From CAZEDU01 sp964511185 (GTDB lineage: Bacteria > Myxococcota > Myxococcia > Myxococcales > Myxococcaceae): DNA of 59,487 nucleotides. Positions 24,136-34,400 of the stretch are shown here, one piece after another. The DNA lies in NCBI GenBank assembly GCA_964511185.1, contig CAZEDU010000013.1, positions 1 to 59,487 of the forward strand. Direction: 5' to 3'. Within the stretch, counting starts at the first letter, position 1; every line of letters starts with the position of its first letter. Under the pieces are notes generated by a model. That model made no database searches. It was not told where the DNA came from and saw nothing but the letters and a program-made list of their open reading frames with translations. Position numbers and translations under genes: made by a program.

Positions 24136-24164
24136 GGCCCGGCCAATGTCGAACTGGCCGGGCC
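24136..24164 (-). terminator. Terminator-like hairpin after the Cys-rich lipoprotein gene
   Basis: GGCCCGGCCA and TGGCCGGGCC form a perfect 10-pair stem with a 9-base loop, 24 bases after the stop of the Cys-rich lipoprotein gene. Only a weak T-rich stretch (TTGCTGTTG) follows on the minus strand. Confidence 0.65.
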
Positions 24165-24188
24165 CGCGAGACGAAGACGACAGGTAAG

Positions 24189-25199
24189 CTACTTGCTCAC
24201 CTGCGCGCAGTACTCGTTTCCACCGGTGAAGTACATGCCGATGGAGATGCTGCCGATGTTGTTCGCCAAGCAGAAGTTGACCAGGAACTCGGCCTCCTTG
24301 CCGCCGTTGGTGACCGAGTAGCCGCTCTGCGGGCGGATCAGCGTGGTCGCGTCGACCTGGCTGCCGTTCACGCGCACGTAGAAGAAGCCGGACACGCCGC
24401 TCGAGTTGGCGGGGAACGTGCCGTTCTTGTTGTACGCCTTCACGCGCACGCGGACGTTGTCGGGCTCACCGCCGCCCGCGTTGCACCAGGTCGCGTCCTG
24501 GGTCTCCTTGGTGATGCTGTAGATGATCGGACCGGTCGAGGTCGAGGCGTCGAAGACCGGGGCCTTGCCACCCTGCGTGGGATCGAAGTTCACGCAGGTG
24601 GGCGCGGGGACCGCGGTGCAGACGTTGCTCGAGCAGAACTGGCCGTACGCGCAAACGTCAGGCTGCGCGTTCGAGCTGTTGCACGTGGTCTGCTGGGTCA
24701 CGCAGGTGCCGTTCTGGCAGGTCTGACCCGTGGCGCAGGCCGGGGTGCAGGTGCCGCCGCTGCCCGCCTTGCACTGGCCGCTCGCGGTGTCGCAGGTACG
24801 GCCGGAGCCGCAGTCCGCGTCGGAGCCGCACTTGGTGACGCACACCCGCGTCTCGTCGTTGCACACCAACGAGCCGCCCGGGTTCGTCAGGCCGTTGCAG
24901 AGCACGGAGGTGGCGCACTTGCAGATCTTCTGGCCGACGCCGGCGTCGCTGGTCTGGGTGCCGCCATCCGTTCCGGTCGACTGGTTCAACCCTTCGCAGT
25001 TCTTCGCAGAGTCGGGACAGTCGGCCGCGCTCTCACAGGTCTGCACACAGACCTTCTCGACCGGGTGACAGATCGAACCGGAACCGCAGTCCGTGTCGGC
25101 CGTGCAAACGTCCGCGCTCTCATTGCCACTCGGGCAGCCCATCGCAACCACCGCCACCGCCGCCGAAGCGAGCAGAAGCCGAACTTGTTTCGAATTCAC
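24189..25199 (-). CDS. Cys-rich surface lipoprotein
   Basis: This 336-residue lipoprotein has a signal peptide ending AVVAMGC (Cys 22). The N-terminal half holds about two dozen Cys in repeated modules such as CTADTDCGSGSICHPVEKVC and CGSDADCGSGRTCDTASGQC, the CxxDxDCxxGxxC knots common in myxobacterial surface proteins. The C-terminal half (about 205-336) is a beta-rich domain with few Cys (VRVRVKAYNKNGTFPANSSG, GYSVTNGGKEAEFLVNFCLA). Binding or structural roles are typical for such proteins, but no specific function is recognised. It is preceded by a 242-base gap (25200-25441) in which I see no gene. Confidence 0.7.
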   Translation of the reverse strand: MNSKQVRLLLASAAVAVVAMGCPSGNESADVCTADTDCGSGSICHPVEKVCVQTCESAADCPDSAKNCEGLNQSTGTDGGTQTSDAGVGQKICKCATSVLCNGLTNPGGSLVCNDETRVCVTKCGSDADCGSGRTCDTASGQCKAGSGGTCTPACATGQTCQNGTCVTQQTTCNSSNAQPDVCAYGQFCSSNVCTAVPAPTCVNFDPTQGGKAPVFDASTSTGPIIYSITKETQDATWCNAGGGEPDNVRVRVKAYNKNGTFPANSSGVSGFFYVRVNGSQVDATTLIRPQSGYSVTNGGKEAEFLVNFCLANNIGSISIGMYFTGGNEYCAQVSK

Positions 25200-25441
25200 G
25201 TGTGTTCCTCCCGGTTGTTGTGTCGGCCCTTCAACGAGCCAACTGCTTCCCCACTGCCAAACAGGGTGCGCGTGTTAGCTGTCGAGATCTGGGCTGTCAA
25301 CGAATGTCGACGGCGCCGACTCGAGCAAAATCCGAACCGCTTTGCGCCGAAATGCGCGAAGCAACCACGCGATTTGCCAAGGGTGCTCCGCGGCCTTCAA
25401 CGCGCGTCCTGAAGACCACCCGCCGAATCGCGACATGCGCG

Positions 25442-26281
25442 TCAGTATTTGATGATCCAGTCGACGGCGGCGTTGATGGGCCGCGTCTCGTTCCCGCCCT
25501 GCGCGGCGATCGCGTTGGTGTGGTCGAGCAAGTAGTTGCCGCACCCGCTCCCGCCGGCCCGCGCGATGAGCGTACAGGCCGGGCCGCTGCCGACCGCGTC
25601 GATGGCGAGGTTCGACGCGCCGCCGAAGCTGTTCACCGCCCCCGTCGAGCCGCCGTGGTTGTGGCTGGCGAACTGTGAGGCCTGCACGCTGCCGACCTGG
25701 TTGCCCGACACGCCGTTGGCGTTCGCGGCGACGCGCGAGGCCGCGTCCGGGTCCCGGCCGCTCGTACCCGAGGCGCCGCGCAAGAACATGCCGCGGTAGT
25801 CGGGCAGGTTGAACGTCGTACCGTTCGGCGCGCCGTGGCGCGTCCCGATGGCGGCGAACAGCGCCGCGTACGTCGTCCGGCTCACCGCCGAGCCGTCACA
25901 CAACAAGTAGCCGGCCGGAGGCGCCCCACCCGCCCACGCGAGCACGGTTCCCGGCGGGAGCGAGGGGCCTGCCGGTCCTTGAACGCCCTGAGGCCCGGTG
26001 GCCCCGATCGCGCCTTGGGGTCCCAGCGGTCCCTGCACGCCTTGCGGCCCCGCGGGCCCCACCGGCCCGGCGATGACGAGCAAGCCGCCATCGACGAGCA
26101 GCGAGCCGCCGTCGGCGATGCTCACGTAGAGATCGCCGATCGCGCCCGGCAGGCCCTGAGGTCCAAGGGGCCCAGGCTCCCCGACGGGACCTGGCGGTCC
26201 GGCCGGCCCCGGCGGACCGGGCACGTCGGAGATGCAGCCGAAGAGCCCGAGCGCGAGCGCCACGACGAACGTGCGGAGCAC
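25442..26281 (-). CDS. Collagen-like lipoprotein with phage-tail-collar domain
   Basis: This 279-residue lipoprotein has three parts. The signal peptide ends LGLFGC (Cys 16). Two Gly-x-y collagen-like runs follow (about 20-46, PGPPGPAGPPGPVGEPGPLG, and about 72-104), split by LYVSIADGGSLLVDGGLLVI. The C-terminal phage tail-collar domain (about 110-279) includes GTVLAWAGGAPPAGYLLCDG, FNLPDYRGMFLRG and a closing WIIKY. Tail-collar domains normally trimerise at fibre tips, and collagen-like repeats form trimeric stalks, so a thin surface fibre is likely (inference). The GTG start was chosen because it gives the lipobox directly. It begins 14 bases after the gltJ stop, so it is probably the last gene of the gliding operon. 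A damaged paralogue lies at 58.4 kb. Confidence 0.8.
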   Translation of the reverse strand: MLRTFVVALALGLFGCISDVPGPPGPAGPPGPVGEPGPLGPQGLPGAIGDLYVSIADGGSLLVDGGLLVIAGPVGPAGPQGVQGPLGPQGAIGATGPQGVQGPAGPSLPPGTVLAWAGGAPPAGYLLCDGSAVSRTTYAALFAAIGTRHGAPNGTTFNLPDYRGMFLRGASGTSGRDPDAASRVAANANGVSGNQVGSVQASQFASHNHGGSTGAVNSFGGASNLAIDAVGSGPACTLIARAGGSGCGNYLLDHTNAIAAQGGNETRPINAAVDWIIKY

Positions 26282-26295
26282 CGACGAGCCCCCTT

Positions 26296-28281
26296 TTAGA
26301 ACTTGAACGGGAAGACCGTCGGCTCGCCCTGGTTCTTGTGCCGAGGGAACGTCCACGACTTGATGACGCTCCCCACGCAGCTGGCCATGTAGGTCGACTT
26401 GAACTCCTCGGACACCACGGCCACGTTCGTCACCTTGCCGCTCGTCTGAATCTGCCAGCGCATCATCAAGGTGCCGGAGGTGCCCGGGTCGCGCTTCTTC
26501 TGCTCGGCGGCGCACTTCTGCAGCGCGGGCTTGCTCGACAAGACCACCTGGTAGATGTCCGACTGCCCCAGGCTGTCCATCACGTTGGTCTGTCCGGGCG
26601 GCGGCGGAATGTACGTCTCGCGAGGCTTCTTCGCCTCTTGCTTGGGCGGCGGCTCCGACTTCACCGAGCCGAACGCCTTCTCGAACTCGTCTTCGCTGCC
26701 GCTCGTCTCGACCGCCGGCTTGGAGCGCGTCGTGCTCGAGGGCTTGGGCGCGACGATGGTCTCGCTCTCCGAGTCGCTGCGCGCCGGGCGCTTCGGGGCG
26801 GGGGCGGGCCGGGGGGCCGGGTCGGCCGCAGGAGCCGGCGCGGGCGCCGCGGCGGCCGGCGGCGCGGGGGCGGCGGGCGCGGGGCTCGGTGGCGCGGGCT
26901 GTGGCGCCGCGGGCGCGGCGGCGGCCGTGGCCGCGGCAGGCGGCGCTTCTGGCGGAGCCGCGGGAGGCTCGGCGCGCGCGACCACCGGTGGTGGCTGCGC
27001 GTCCGGCTTGAGCGCGAGGTAGGCGAGCAGCCCGAAGATGCCGAGCAGCACCACCCCGCCGCCGATGAGGGCCGGCACCAGCCAGGGGCGGCGCGGCGGC
27101 GGCGCGTAGACCGAGAAGCCCGGCGAGGTGAACGTGGGGCCGATGGCCGCGGCGGGCGGCCGCGCCATGGGGACCGGGGCCGGCTCGATGACCGTCGGGC
27201 GCGCGTGGTGCCCGTTCACCTTGCCATTGACGGCGGGCCGCTCCTCCGGCGGCGGCACGTCGAGAAGGCCCGCGGTGGAGCGTCCGCTCACCGGCTCATC
27301 GGCCACCAGCGACTTGGGCGCCGGCTTGGTGAGCGCCTCCATCTCTTCTTTCACCAGCGAGGCGAGCGCGGACGCCGCCGACGGCTTCCAGCCGCCGCTG
27401 GTCTCTTCGACCGGCGCGGCGGCGAGCGGCACGTGCACCTCGCCCCGCACCGTCTTGGTGACGCTGCCGGCCGTGAAGGCCGACTCCACCGGCACGGTGA
27501 CGACCGGGCCCGAGCCGGTGTGCAGCGGCGCGGGGGCGACGATGACCGGCTTGGTGGGCCGCGGCGCGAGCACGCTGGCCAGCTCCGCGGCTTCGGAGAG
27601 CGGAATCCAGTCGCTGAAGCCGGCGCGCCAGCACAGCGAGTCAGGGCCAATTTCGCCCTTGTTCCAGTAGTCCTTGATCTTCTCGACCGTCAGCGGGCCG
27701 ACCTGCTTCTCGTCGATGGCGACGAACCAGTCGTGCTGCGGCTCCGCCGGCTTCTCGGGCGCGGCCGGCTTGTCACCCGCCGCCTCCTGCGCGAGCTTGC
27801 GCGCGGTCTCGGCGTCGTAGACCCGCGTGCTCATGCGGTCATCGTCGTCGTCGAATGGGTTGTCCTGCGCGGCGGGCTTGTCGACCTTCGGCAGCTCGGA
27901 GCTCAGCGCCTGGTCGAACACCGCGCCGATCTCGTCGTCGTCGGCGCCGGCGAGCACCGGGTTGCCCGGCGCGCCCGCGAGGTTCTTCGGCTGCGCGTTC
28001 GGCGCGGTGAGCTCGGGGTCCGAGGCGCCCGGGTCGGTCGCGGCCAAGGTCCCCAAGGGATTCATCATCACCTGGGTGGCCATGCGATCCGAGTCGTCGT
28101 CGAACGGCGGCAGCGGCGGCTCCGCGGCGACCGGCGGCGGGGGCGCGGCAGACTCTGGCGCGTCCTTCTTGACCAGAATGACGTGGCCGCACTTCTTACA
28201 GCGTACCTTGACGCCCTTCGCGCCGACCTTGTCGTCGCTGATCATGTACTGCGCGTTGCAACTGTCACAGACGAAGCGCAT
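26296..28281 (-). CDS. gltJ: Gliding-motility protein GltJ (AgmX)
   Basis: This 661-residue inner-membrane protein matches M. xanthus GltJ/AgmX in plan. It has an N-terminal zinc ribbon (CDSC at 5-8, CKKC at 28-31), an acidic linker with two copies of an FDDDxDRMxTxV motif, a GYF domain (about 183-240), one membrane helix (about 399-422) and a long Pro/Ala-rich periplasmic stretch. The AgmX/PglI-type C-terminal TonB-like domain follows (about 560-661, LMMRWQIQTSGKVTNVAVVS). In M. xanthus the cytoplasmic ribbon and GYF domains link the machine to MglA and AglZ at focal adhesions, and the periplasmic part reaches the outer-membrane complex. gltI lies directly upstream and the rest of the Glt set beyond it. 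The start codon ATG is unambiguous. Confidence 0.9.
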   Translation of the reverse strand: MRFVCDSCNAQYMISDDKVGAKGVKVRCKKCGHVILVKKDAPESAAPPPPVAAEPPLPPFDDDSDRMATQVMMNPLGTLAATDPGASDPELTAPNAQPKNLAGAPGNPVLAGADDDEIGAVFDQALSSELPKVDKPAAQDNPFDDDDDRMSTRVYDAETARKLAQEAAGDKPAAPEKPAEPQHDWFVAIDEKQVGPLTVEKIKDYWNKGEIGPDSLCWRAGFSDWIPLSEAAELASVLAPRPTKPVIVAPAPLHTGSGPVVTVPVESAFTAGSVTKTVRGEVHVPLAAAPVEETSGGWKPSAASALASLVKEEMEALTKPAPKSLVADEPVSGRSTAGLLDVPPPEERPAVNGKVNGHHARPTVIEPAPVPMARPPAAAIGPTFTSPGFSVYAPPPRRPWLVPALIGGGVVLLGIFGLLAYLALKPDAQPPPVVARAEPPAAPPEAPPAAATAAAAPAAPQPAPPSPAPAAPAPPAAAAPAPAPAADPAPRPAPAPKRPARSDSESETIVAPKPSSTTRSKPAVETSGSEDEFEKAFGSVKSEPPPKQEAKKPRETYIPPPPGQTNVMDSLGQSDIYQVVLSSKPALQKCAAEQKKRDPGTSGTLMMRWQIQTSGKVTNVAVVSEEFKSTYMASCVGSVIKSWTFPRHKNQGEPTVFPFKF

Positions 28282-28463
28282 CGGCTCTAGGTCGGCTCGG
28301 ACTCAATAGGCGAAACAGGGAGAGGGGACGACAGGTTTTCGCGTTTCAGAGCGTAGGGTTGCTGGCAGGGGGGGTCAAGGAGCGCACCTCCAGGGGGGGA
28401 TGCCTGGTTGGACGCTCTGAGCCCCGGGGCCAGTTCCACTGCACGCTGTCGGCACTTTCCCGC

Positions 28464-31400
28464 CTATCGGCGCACCTGCACCTCGACCTGCGTACCCACC
28501 GCCACGCGCAGCGCGTGCAGGTCTTCCGAGAGCGCGAAGACCATCAGGTCGCGGATCTTCGAGCGCGGCTGCACCCGGTAGGTCGACCCGGTCTCGCCCA
28601 TCACCATCTTCTTCACCGGCTCTATCTCGCCGGCGACGAACAGGCCGGTGCGCACCGCGGACAGCTCGGCGCCTTCGAGGTAGTTGCGCAGGTCGTTGGG
28701 GCTCGCGCCGCGCACGTACTCGCGGGTGACGCGGGACAGGGCGGCGCGGGCCGGCTCGGTGAGCGCCTTCTCGAGCAACCGCCGCTCGGTGTCGAGCGCG
28801 CGCGGGTCGGCGCTGAAGCGGAAGGTGCTGACCGAGAGGCTGATCGCCGCCTGGAACACCGCCTCGAGCCGCTCCGCCGACAGCCGGGTGGCGAGCGCGA
28901 GCTCGGGCCGCAGGAGCGCCAGGTGGCGGCCCAACAGGTAGTAGACCTCCTTCTGCCCTGTCTCGCCGAAGAACTTGCCGCCCACCTTGAGCGCCACCGG
29001 GTGGGTGTGGAGCACCTCGACGCCGACGAGCGGCTCGGGCGCGGGCTCGCTGGAGCGCCGGGCGAGGCGCTCGCGGGTGGCGACCAGGAACGGCGAGAAG
29101 AGCGGCACGTGCTCCATGCCGAGGAGCTTCGCGACGTAGCGGAAGTGGTGAATCTGGTACTCCTGCGCCGACGCCACGTCGATGAGGTGCTTCTTCGGGT
29201 TCACCTGGTACTTGGCGAACTCCTCCTTGTAGAGGTGGCCCGCCTGCTCGTGGAGGATGGCCATCAGCTCGCCGATGGGCCCGCGCACCTTCGGGTGGAA
29301 CAGGTGCGTCTGCCAGAGGCGGTCGGTGAGCGCGCGCTGCGCGACTTCCTTCTTCTTCGCGTACGGCGCGAGCTTGGTGAGGATCTCCCGTTCGCCCGGC
29401 CCGGGCTCTCCGATGAGCCCCGCCACCACCTGCGCGGCGAGGTAGGCCGAGTCGTAGTCCTTGCGGCGCGCGGCGAGCTCGGCGAGCGCCGAGGCGACCT
29501 TGCCGGGGTTGGTGGTGCCCGGCAGCGCCCGGCGGTAGGCCTCGACCGCGGCCTGCTCCTGGCCCGGCGTCTTCGCGGCGAGCTCGCCGAACAGCTCCTG
29601 GATGCCGGCGTCGTCGGGCATGCCGCGCGCGACGACCTGATACGCCATCAGCGCGCCGTCGTTGTCCTTGAGCACCTTGAGGTACAGGTCGCCGAGCGCG
29701 CGCCACAGCGTCATGCGCGCCGGGTGCGTCTCGTCGGTCTTGGGCAGGCGCTGGATCATCCGCGTGTAGTTCTCGACCAGGTCCTTCCACAGCTTCTTCT
29801 TGCCGAGCAGCTGCTCGAGGGCGCTGAACGCCTCGACGAAGCGGTAGTCCAAGTCGAGCGCCGAGTTGAACGCGGCGACGGCGGGCTCGACCTCCTTGAG
29901 CTCGTCGCGCATCAGCTCGCCGAGCGCGAAGTAGACCCGCTTGGCCTTCTGCGGCTGCTCCTTGAGCTCGGGCTGCACGAGCATCTTCTGCAGGACTTCG
30001 GCCGCCTTCTGCCCCTGCTTCGTCTCGTGGTAGAGCACGAAGAGCGCGTCGAGCACCTCGAGCGCGTCCGGCTTGATCTTGTGCGCCGCCAGGTAGGCGT
30101 CGATCGCCATGTACTGGTCGTTCAGCTTCTCGCGCGCGAGCTTGCCGAGCTCGAGGCACACCGGCAACTTCGCCTCGTCGTCGAGCACGCCGATCAGCTT
30201 CTGGCGGTACTCCGCGGCTTTGTCGTGGCGGCCGGCGTTGTCGGCGAGCACCACCAGCGAGCGCAAGGACGGCTCGTGGCCCGGGTCGATCGACAGCGCC
30301 TTGTCGAAGTGGTTCTGCGCGCGGTCGTACTGCTTGAGCTGGTTGTGCACGTCGCCGAGCTGCCAGTAGATCTCGACCACCTCGAGGTCGGTCAGATCAT
30401 CCCGGTGGTGCAGCAGGATGGTCTGGAGCACCTTGAGCGCGTCTTCGTAGCGCTTGGCGTAGACGAGCAGGTTGCCCAGGCCCTCGAGCGCGGGCAGGTA
30501 GGTGGCGTCCAGCTGGTACGCCTTCTCGTAGCTCTTGAGCGCCTTGTCCTTCTTGCCCAGCTTCTCGGAGACGTAGCCGAGCCGGTAGAGCTGCCGGCAG
30601 ATCTCCTTGGCGAGCTTCTCGTCCTGCTCGGCGATCGCCTTCTGGGACATCTTGAGGACGACGATGTCGAGCATCCGCTCGCCGGCCTCCCAGTTCTCCT
30701 TGGCGATGTAGATGTCGGCCAGCGGGCGGGCCGCCTCGAGTGACTCGGGCGACAGCCGCAAGGCCTCCTCGTACCAGTGGGTCGCGGCTTCGCGGTCTTC
30801 CTTGGTCTCGGCGAAGTAGCGCGCCACCTCGAGCATCGCGCGGCTCTTGGCCTCGGGCTCTTCGGTCTGCTCGGCTTCCTGCACCAGCGCGCGCTCGTAG
30901 GAGTCCCAGTCCTTCTCGAGCTCGTGGATGCCCTTGAGGGCGCGGATGCAGGGCAGATACCCCGGGTCGATCTTCAGGGCCTCCTGGTAGCAGCCCTTCG
31001 CGCTCGCCGGGTCGAGGAGCATGTCCTCGTTGATCTTGCCCATGCGGTGGTACAGCTCGACCGCCTCGGCGGTGGGGCCGGCGACGCGCGCCTCGCGCTG
31101 CAGCATGTCGAGCGCGAAGGGCCAGTTGCCGCTGCGCTCGTAGAGCGTGCCGAGCGCGTGCATCGCCGGGCGGCACTGCGAGTCGAGCTCGAGCGCCTGA
31201 TGGTAGGTCGCCACCGCGCGGTCCACCTGCCGGAGCTGCTGGTGGAAGATGTTGCCCATCTCCACGCAGAGCTCGGCCTGCTCGGTGGGGTCGTTGAGCA
31301 GCTGGATGTGCCGGTCGACGACGCCGATCAGCTCGTCCCAGCGGCCCTGCGCCTTGCGCAGCCGCTCGAGCGTCTTGATCGCCTGGATGTTCTGCGGGTC

Positions 31401-34400
31401 GAGCTGGAGCACGCTCTCGATGCAGGTGTCGGCGTTGGCCAGGTTCTGGTAGCGGTCTTCCCAGATCGCCGCGCTCTTGAAGAGCGCCTTGACCCGCTCG
31501 CGGTAGTCGCTCGAGAGCTCGAGCTGCCGCTGGTAGATGGTGAGCAGCTCGGCCGGCCGGTCGAGCTTGGTGTAGAGCCGCTCGAGCGCCTCGACGGCGA
31601 GCCGGTTCTTCGGGTCGAACTCGAGCGCCTGCGCGTACGCGTCGATCGCCGCCGCTTCGTCGCCGATGTCGCGGTCGTAGACCAGCGCGACCTCGGCCTG
31701 GAACTTCGAGCGCTCCTCGGGCGTGGCCGCCAGGTCGCGCGCGCGCAGCAGCGTGGAGGCGACGTTGCTCCAGTCTTTCTGCCGCCGGTAGAGCGCGGTG
31801 ATGAGCTCGAGCGTCTGGGAGTCCGGCTCCAGGTCGANNNNNNNNNNCGCAGGTAGGCGCCCGCCGCTTCCTTCGGATCGCCGATGCGCTCGTCGAACAC
31901 CTTGGCGATCTCGCGGAGGATCTCCTTGCGCTTCTCGATCGAGCTGACCGCCTCGAGCTTCTGCTCGAGCGAGACGATGTACTCCTTGTCGCGGCCGCGC
32001 CGGCTGAACATCGTCGCCAGCGCGTCGAGCGCCTGCTCGTTGGTGGGATCGAACTCGAGGATCCGCCGCAGCGCCGCCTCGGCCTCGGGCGCGTCGTCGA
32101 GCTTCTGGTCGTGCACCTTGGCCAGCGTCAGGTAGAGCTTCTCGGCGAGCGGACCGCGCGGGAGCCCGTCGGCCACCTCTTCGTAGACGGCGGCGAGCTC
32201 GTCGTAGGACGAGGTCTCCTCGGCGAGCCGCTCGACCTCGTCGCGAACCGACGGATCCGCCGGGTTGAGCTGCAGCGCGCGGCACACCTGCAAGAACGCG
32301 ACGTCCTTCTGCCCGAGCTTCTGCTCCTGCACGCGCGCCAGCTCGCGGAGCGCGGCGATCTTCTCTTCGTCGGTGACCAGGTGCGGCAGGTAGCGGTCGA
32401 TGACCTGGGCGTACGCGCGCCAGTCGTTCACCTGCTGGAAGAGCTCCCGCGCCTGCTCGTACGCCGTCTTGTTGGCCGGGTCGATCTCGAGGACCTTCTC
32501 CAGCGCCGGGCCCGCGGCTTCCGGCCGCTGCCCCACCCCGCGCCACAGGTCGGCGATCTGGAAGAGCGTGTCGACCGCCTCCTCGCGGTCTTCCAGCATC
32601 ACCTCGGTCTGCGACTTGAGCTCGAGAGCGCGCGCCGCGTCGCCGTAGGCCTTGAGCTGAGAGCAGACCGTGTAGACCCGGTTCATGTCGGGCACGCGGT
32701 GCGGCTCGACCTCGAGCGCGCGGCGGGCGGCGTCGAGCGCCTCTTCGCGCCGGGAGAGGTCCGCGAGCACCTCGGCCATGCGGATGCGGATCGCCTTGAC
32801 CCCGTCGGCCGCCTCCTGCACCGGCACCAGCCGCCGCAGGACGGTGACCAGCTCGTCCTTCTTGCCCGTCTCCTCGTAGATGTCGCGCAGCGCCTCGAGC
32901 GCCGCCTTGTGGCGCGGGTCCCGCTCCAGCGCGGCCTTGAAGTACGGGACCGCCTCTTCCGGGCGGCCGATCATCTTCGCCACCACGCGCCCCAGGCGAT
33001 CGTTCAGCTTCACCAGCTCGCGCGGGTCGACCGTCTGCTGCAGGCGCGACTGGATCAGCTCCTTGAGCTCGTCAAAGCGCCCCGCCCGCTCGAGCAGGCC
33101 GTCGAGCGCCGCGAACGCCTGATCGTTGCGCGGGTTCTTCTGGAGCAGCTCGCGGTAGATGTCGATGGAGTGGGCGACGTCGGAGAGCCCTTCGGCCGAG
33201 ACCTGCGCCATGCGCGAGAGCGCGCGCTCGCGGTCGGGGCCCTGCACCAGGTCGCGCTGGAGCTTGAGGACGCCGTAGAGCTTGTCGTGGTTCCCCGCGC
33301 GCTCGTAGATCTGCTCGAGCAGCCGCGCCGCCGGCAGGTGCTTCGGATCGAGCTCGAGGATCTTCTCGTACGCGGTCGCCGCGCGGTCGGGGCTGTCGAG
33401 CTTGTCCTGCGCGAGCTGGCCCAAGCGGAACAGCAGCCCGACCTTCTCGTGCGGCTCTTGGGTCAGCGCCGCGAGCGCCTCGAGCACCGTCGCCAGCGCC
33501 TGCGGCTTGTCGAGCTTGTGGTAGAGGCGATCGAGCGCGGGCAGCGCCTTGGCCCACACCGCCGGGTCCAGCTGCCGCGCCTTCTCGTAGTACGTCACCG
33601 CGCGGTCGGGCTCCTCGAGCTTCTGGTCGAGCACGTGGCCCAGCCGCAGGCACATCTCGGCCGCGTCGGCCGCCTCCGCCACGCGCGGCAGCTCTTCTTC
33701 GTACGCCGCCGCGAGCTCGTCGTAGGTCTTCGCCGCGTCGGCCGCCGCCTCGAGCCGCCGGCGCAGCTCGGGGTCGTTCGGGTCTTCCTTGAACGCGCGC
33801 CACAGCGCCAGGTACTCGAGCTCCGGCTCCTCCTGCGTCTGCCGCAGGTCGGCGAGCTCCTGCAGCAGCGTCTTTCGCTCGTACTGGTCGGACGACACCG
33901 CGATGCGCGCGTCGAGCAGCTGCGCCAGCTTGGCGACGTCGCCGTTCGACCGGTACGCGCGCAGCAGCACCTCGGTGGCCGCCTGGTTCTGCGGCTCGCG
34001 CTGCACGATGGCCGCCATGCGCCCCAGCGCGCCGGCGTGGTTCGGCTGAATCGCGAGGAGCTCGGTGTACAGGTCGAGCGCGCCCTGCTTGTCGAGGAGC
34101 TTCACCTCGCGCACCTGCGCGAGGCGGAACTTGAGGTCCAGGCTCGGCTCGGCGCCCTTGAGCTGGATGCGGCGCCAGAGCACGTCCGCCAGCTCGGGGA
34201 AGCGCTCCTGCTCTTCGCAGAGCTGATCCATCTTCTCCAGCGCGGCGGCGTCGTCCGGCTTGAGCTCGAGCAAGCGGCGGAAGGTGGCGAGCGCCGACAT
34301 GCCGTCCTTCAGGTACTCGTCCTGCAACGAGCCGATCTGGTAGAGCAGCGCGACCTGGCGCGCGGCGTCCTCGGCCTGGCTGAGCTGGCGCTTGAGCACC

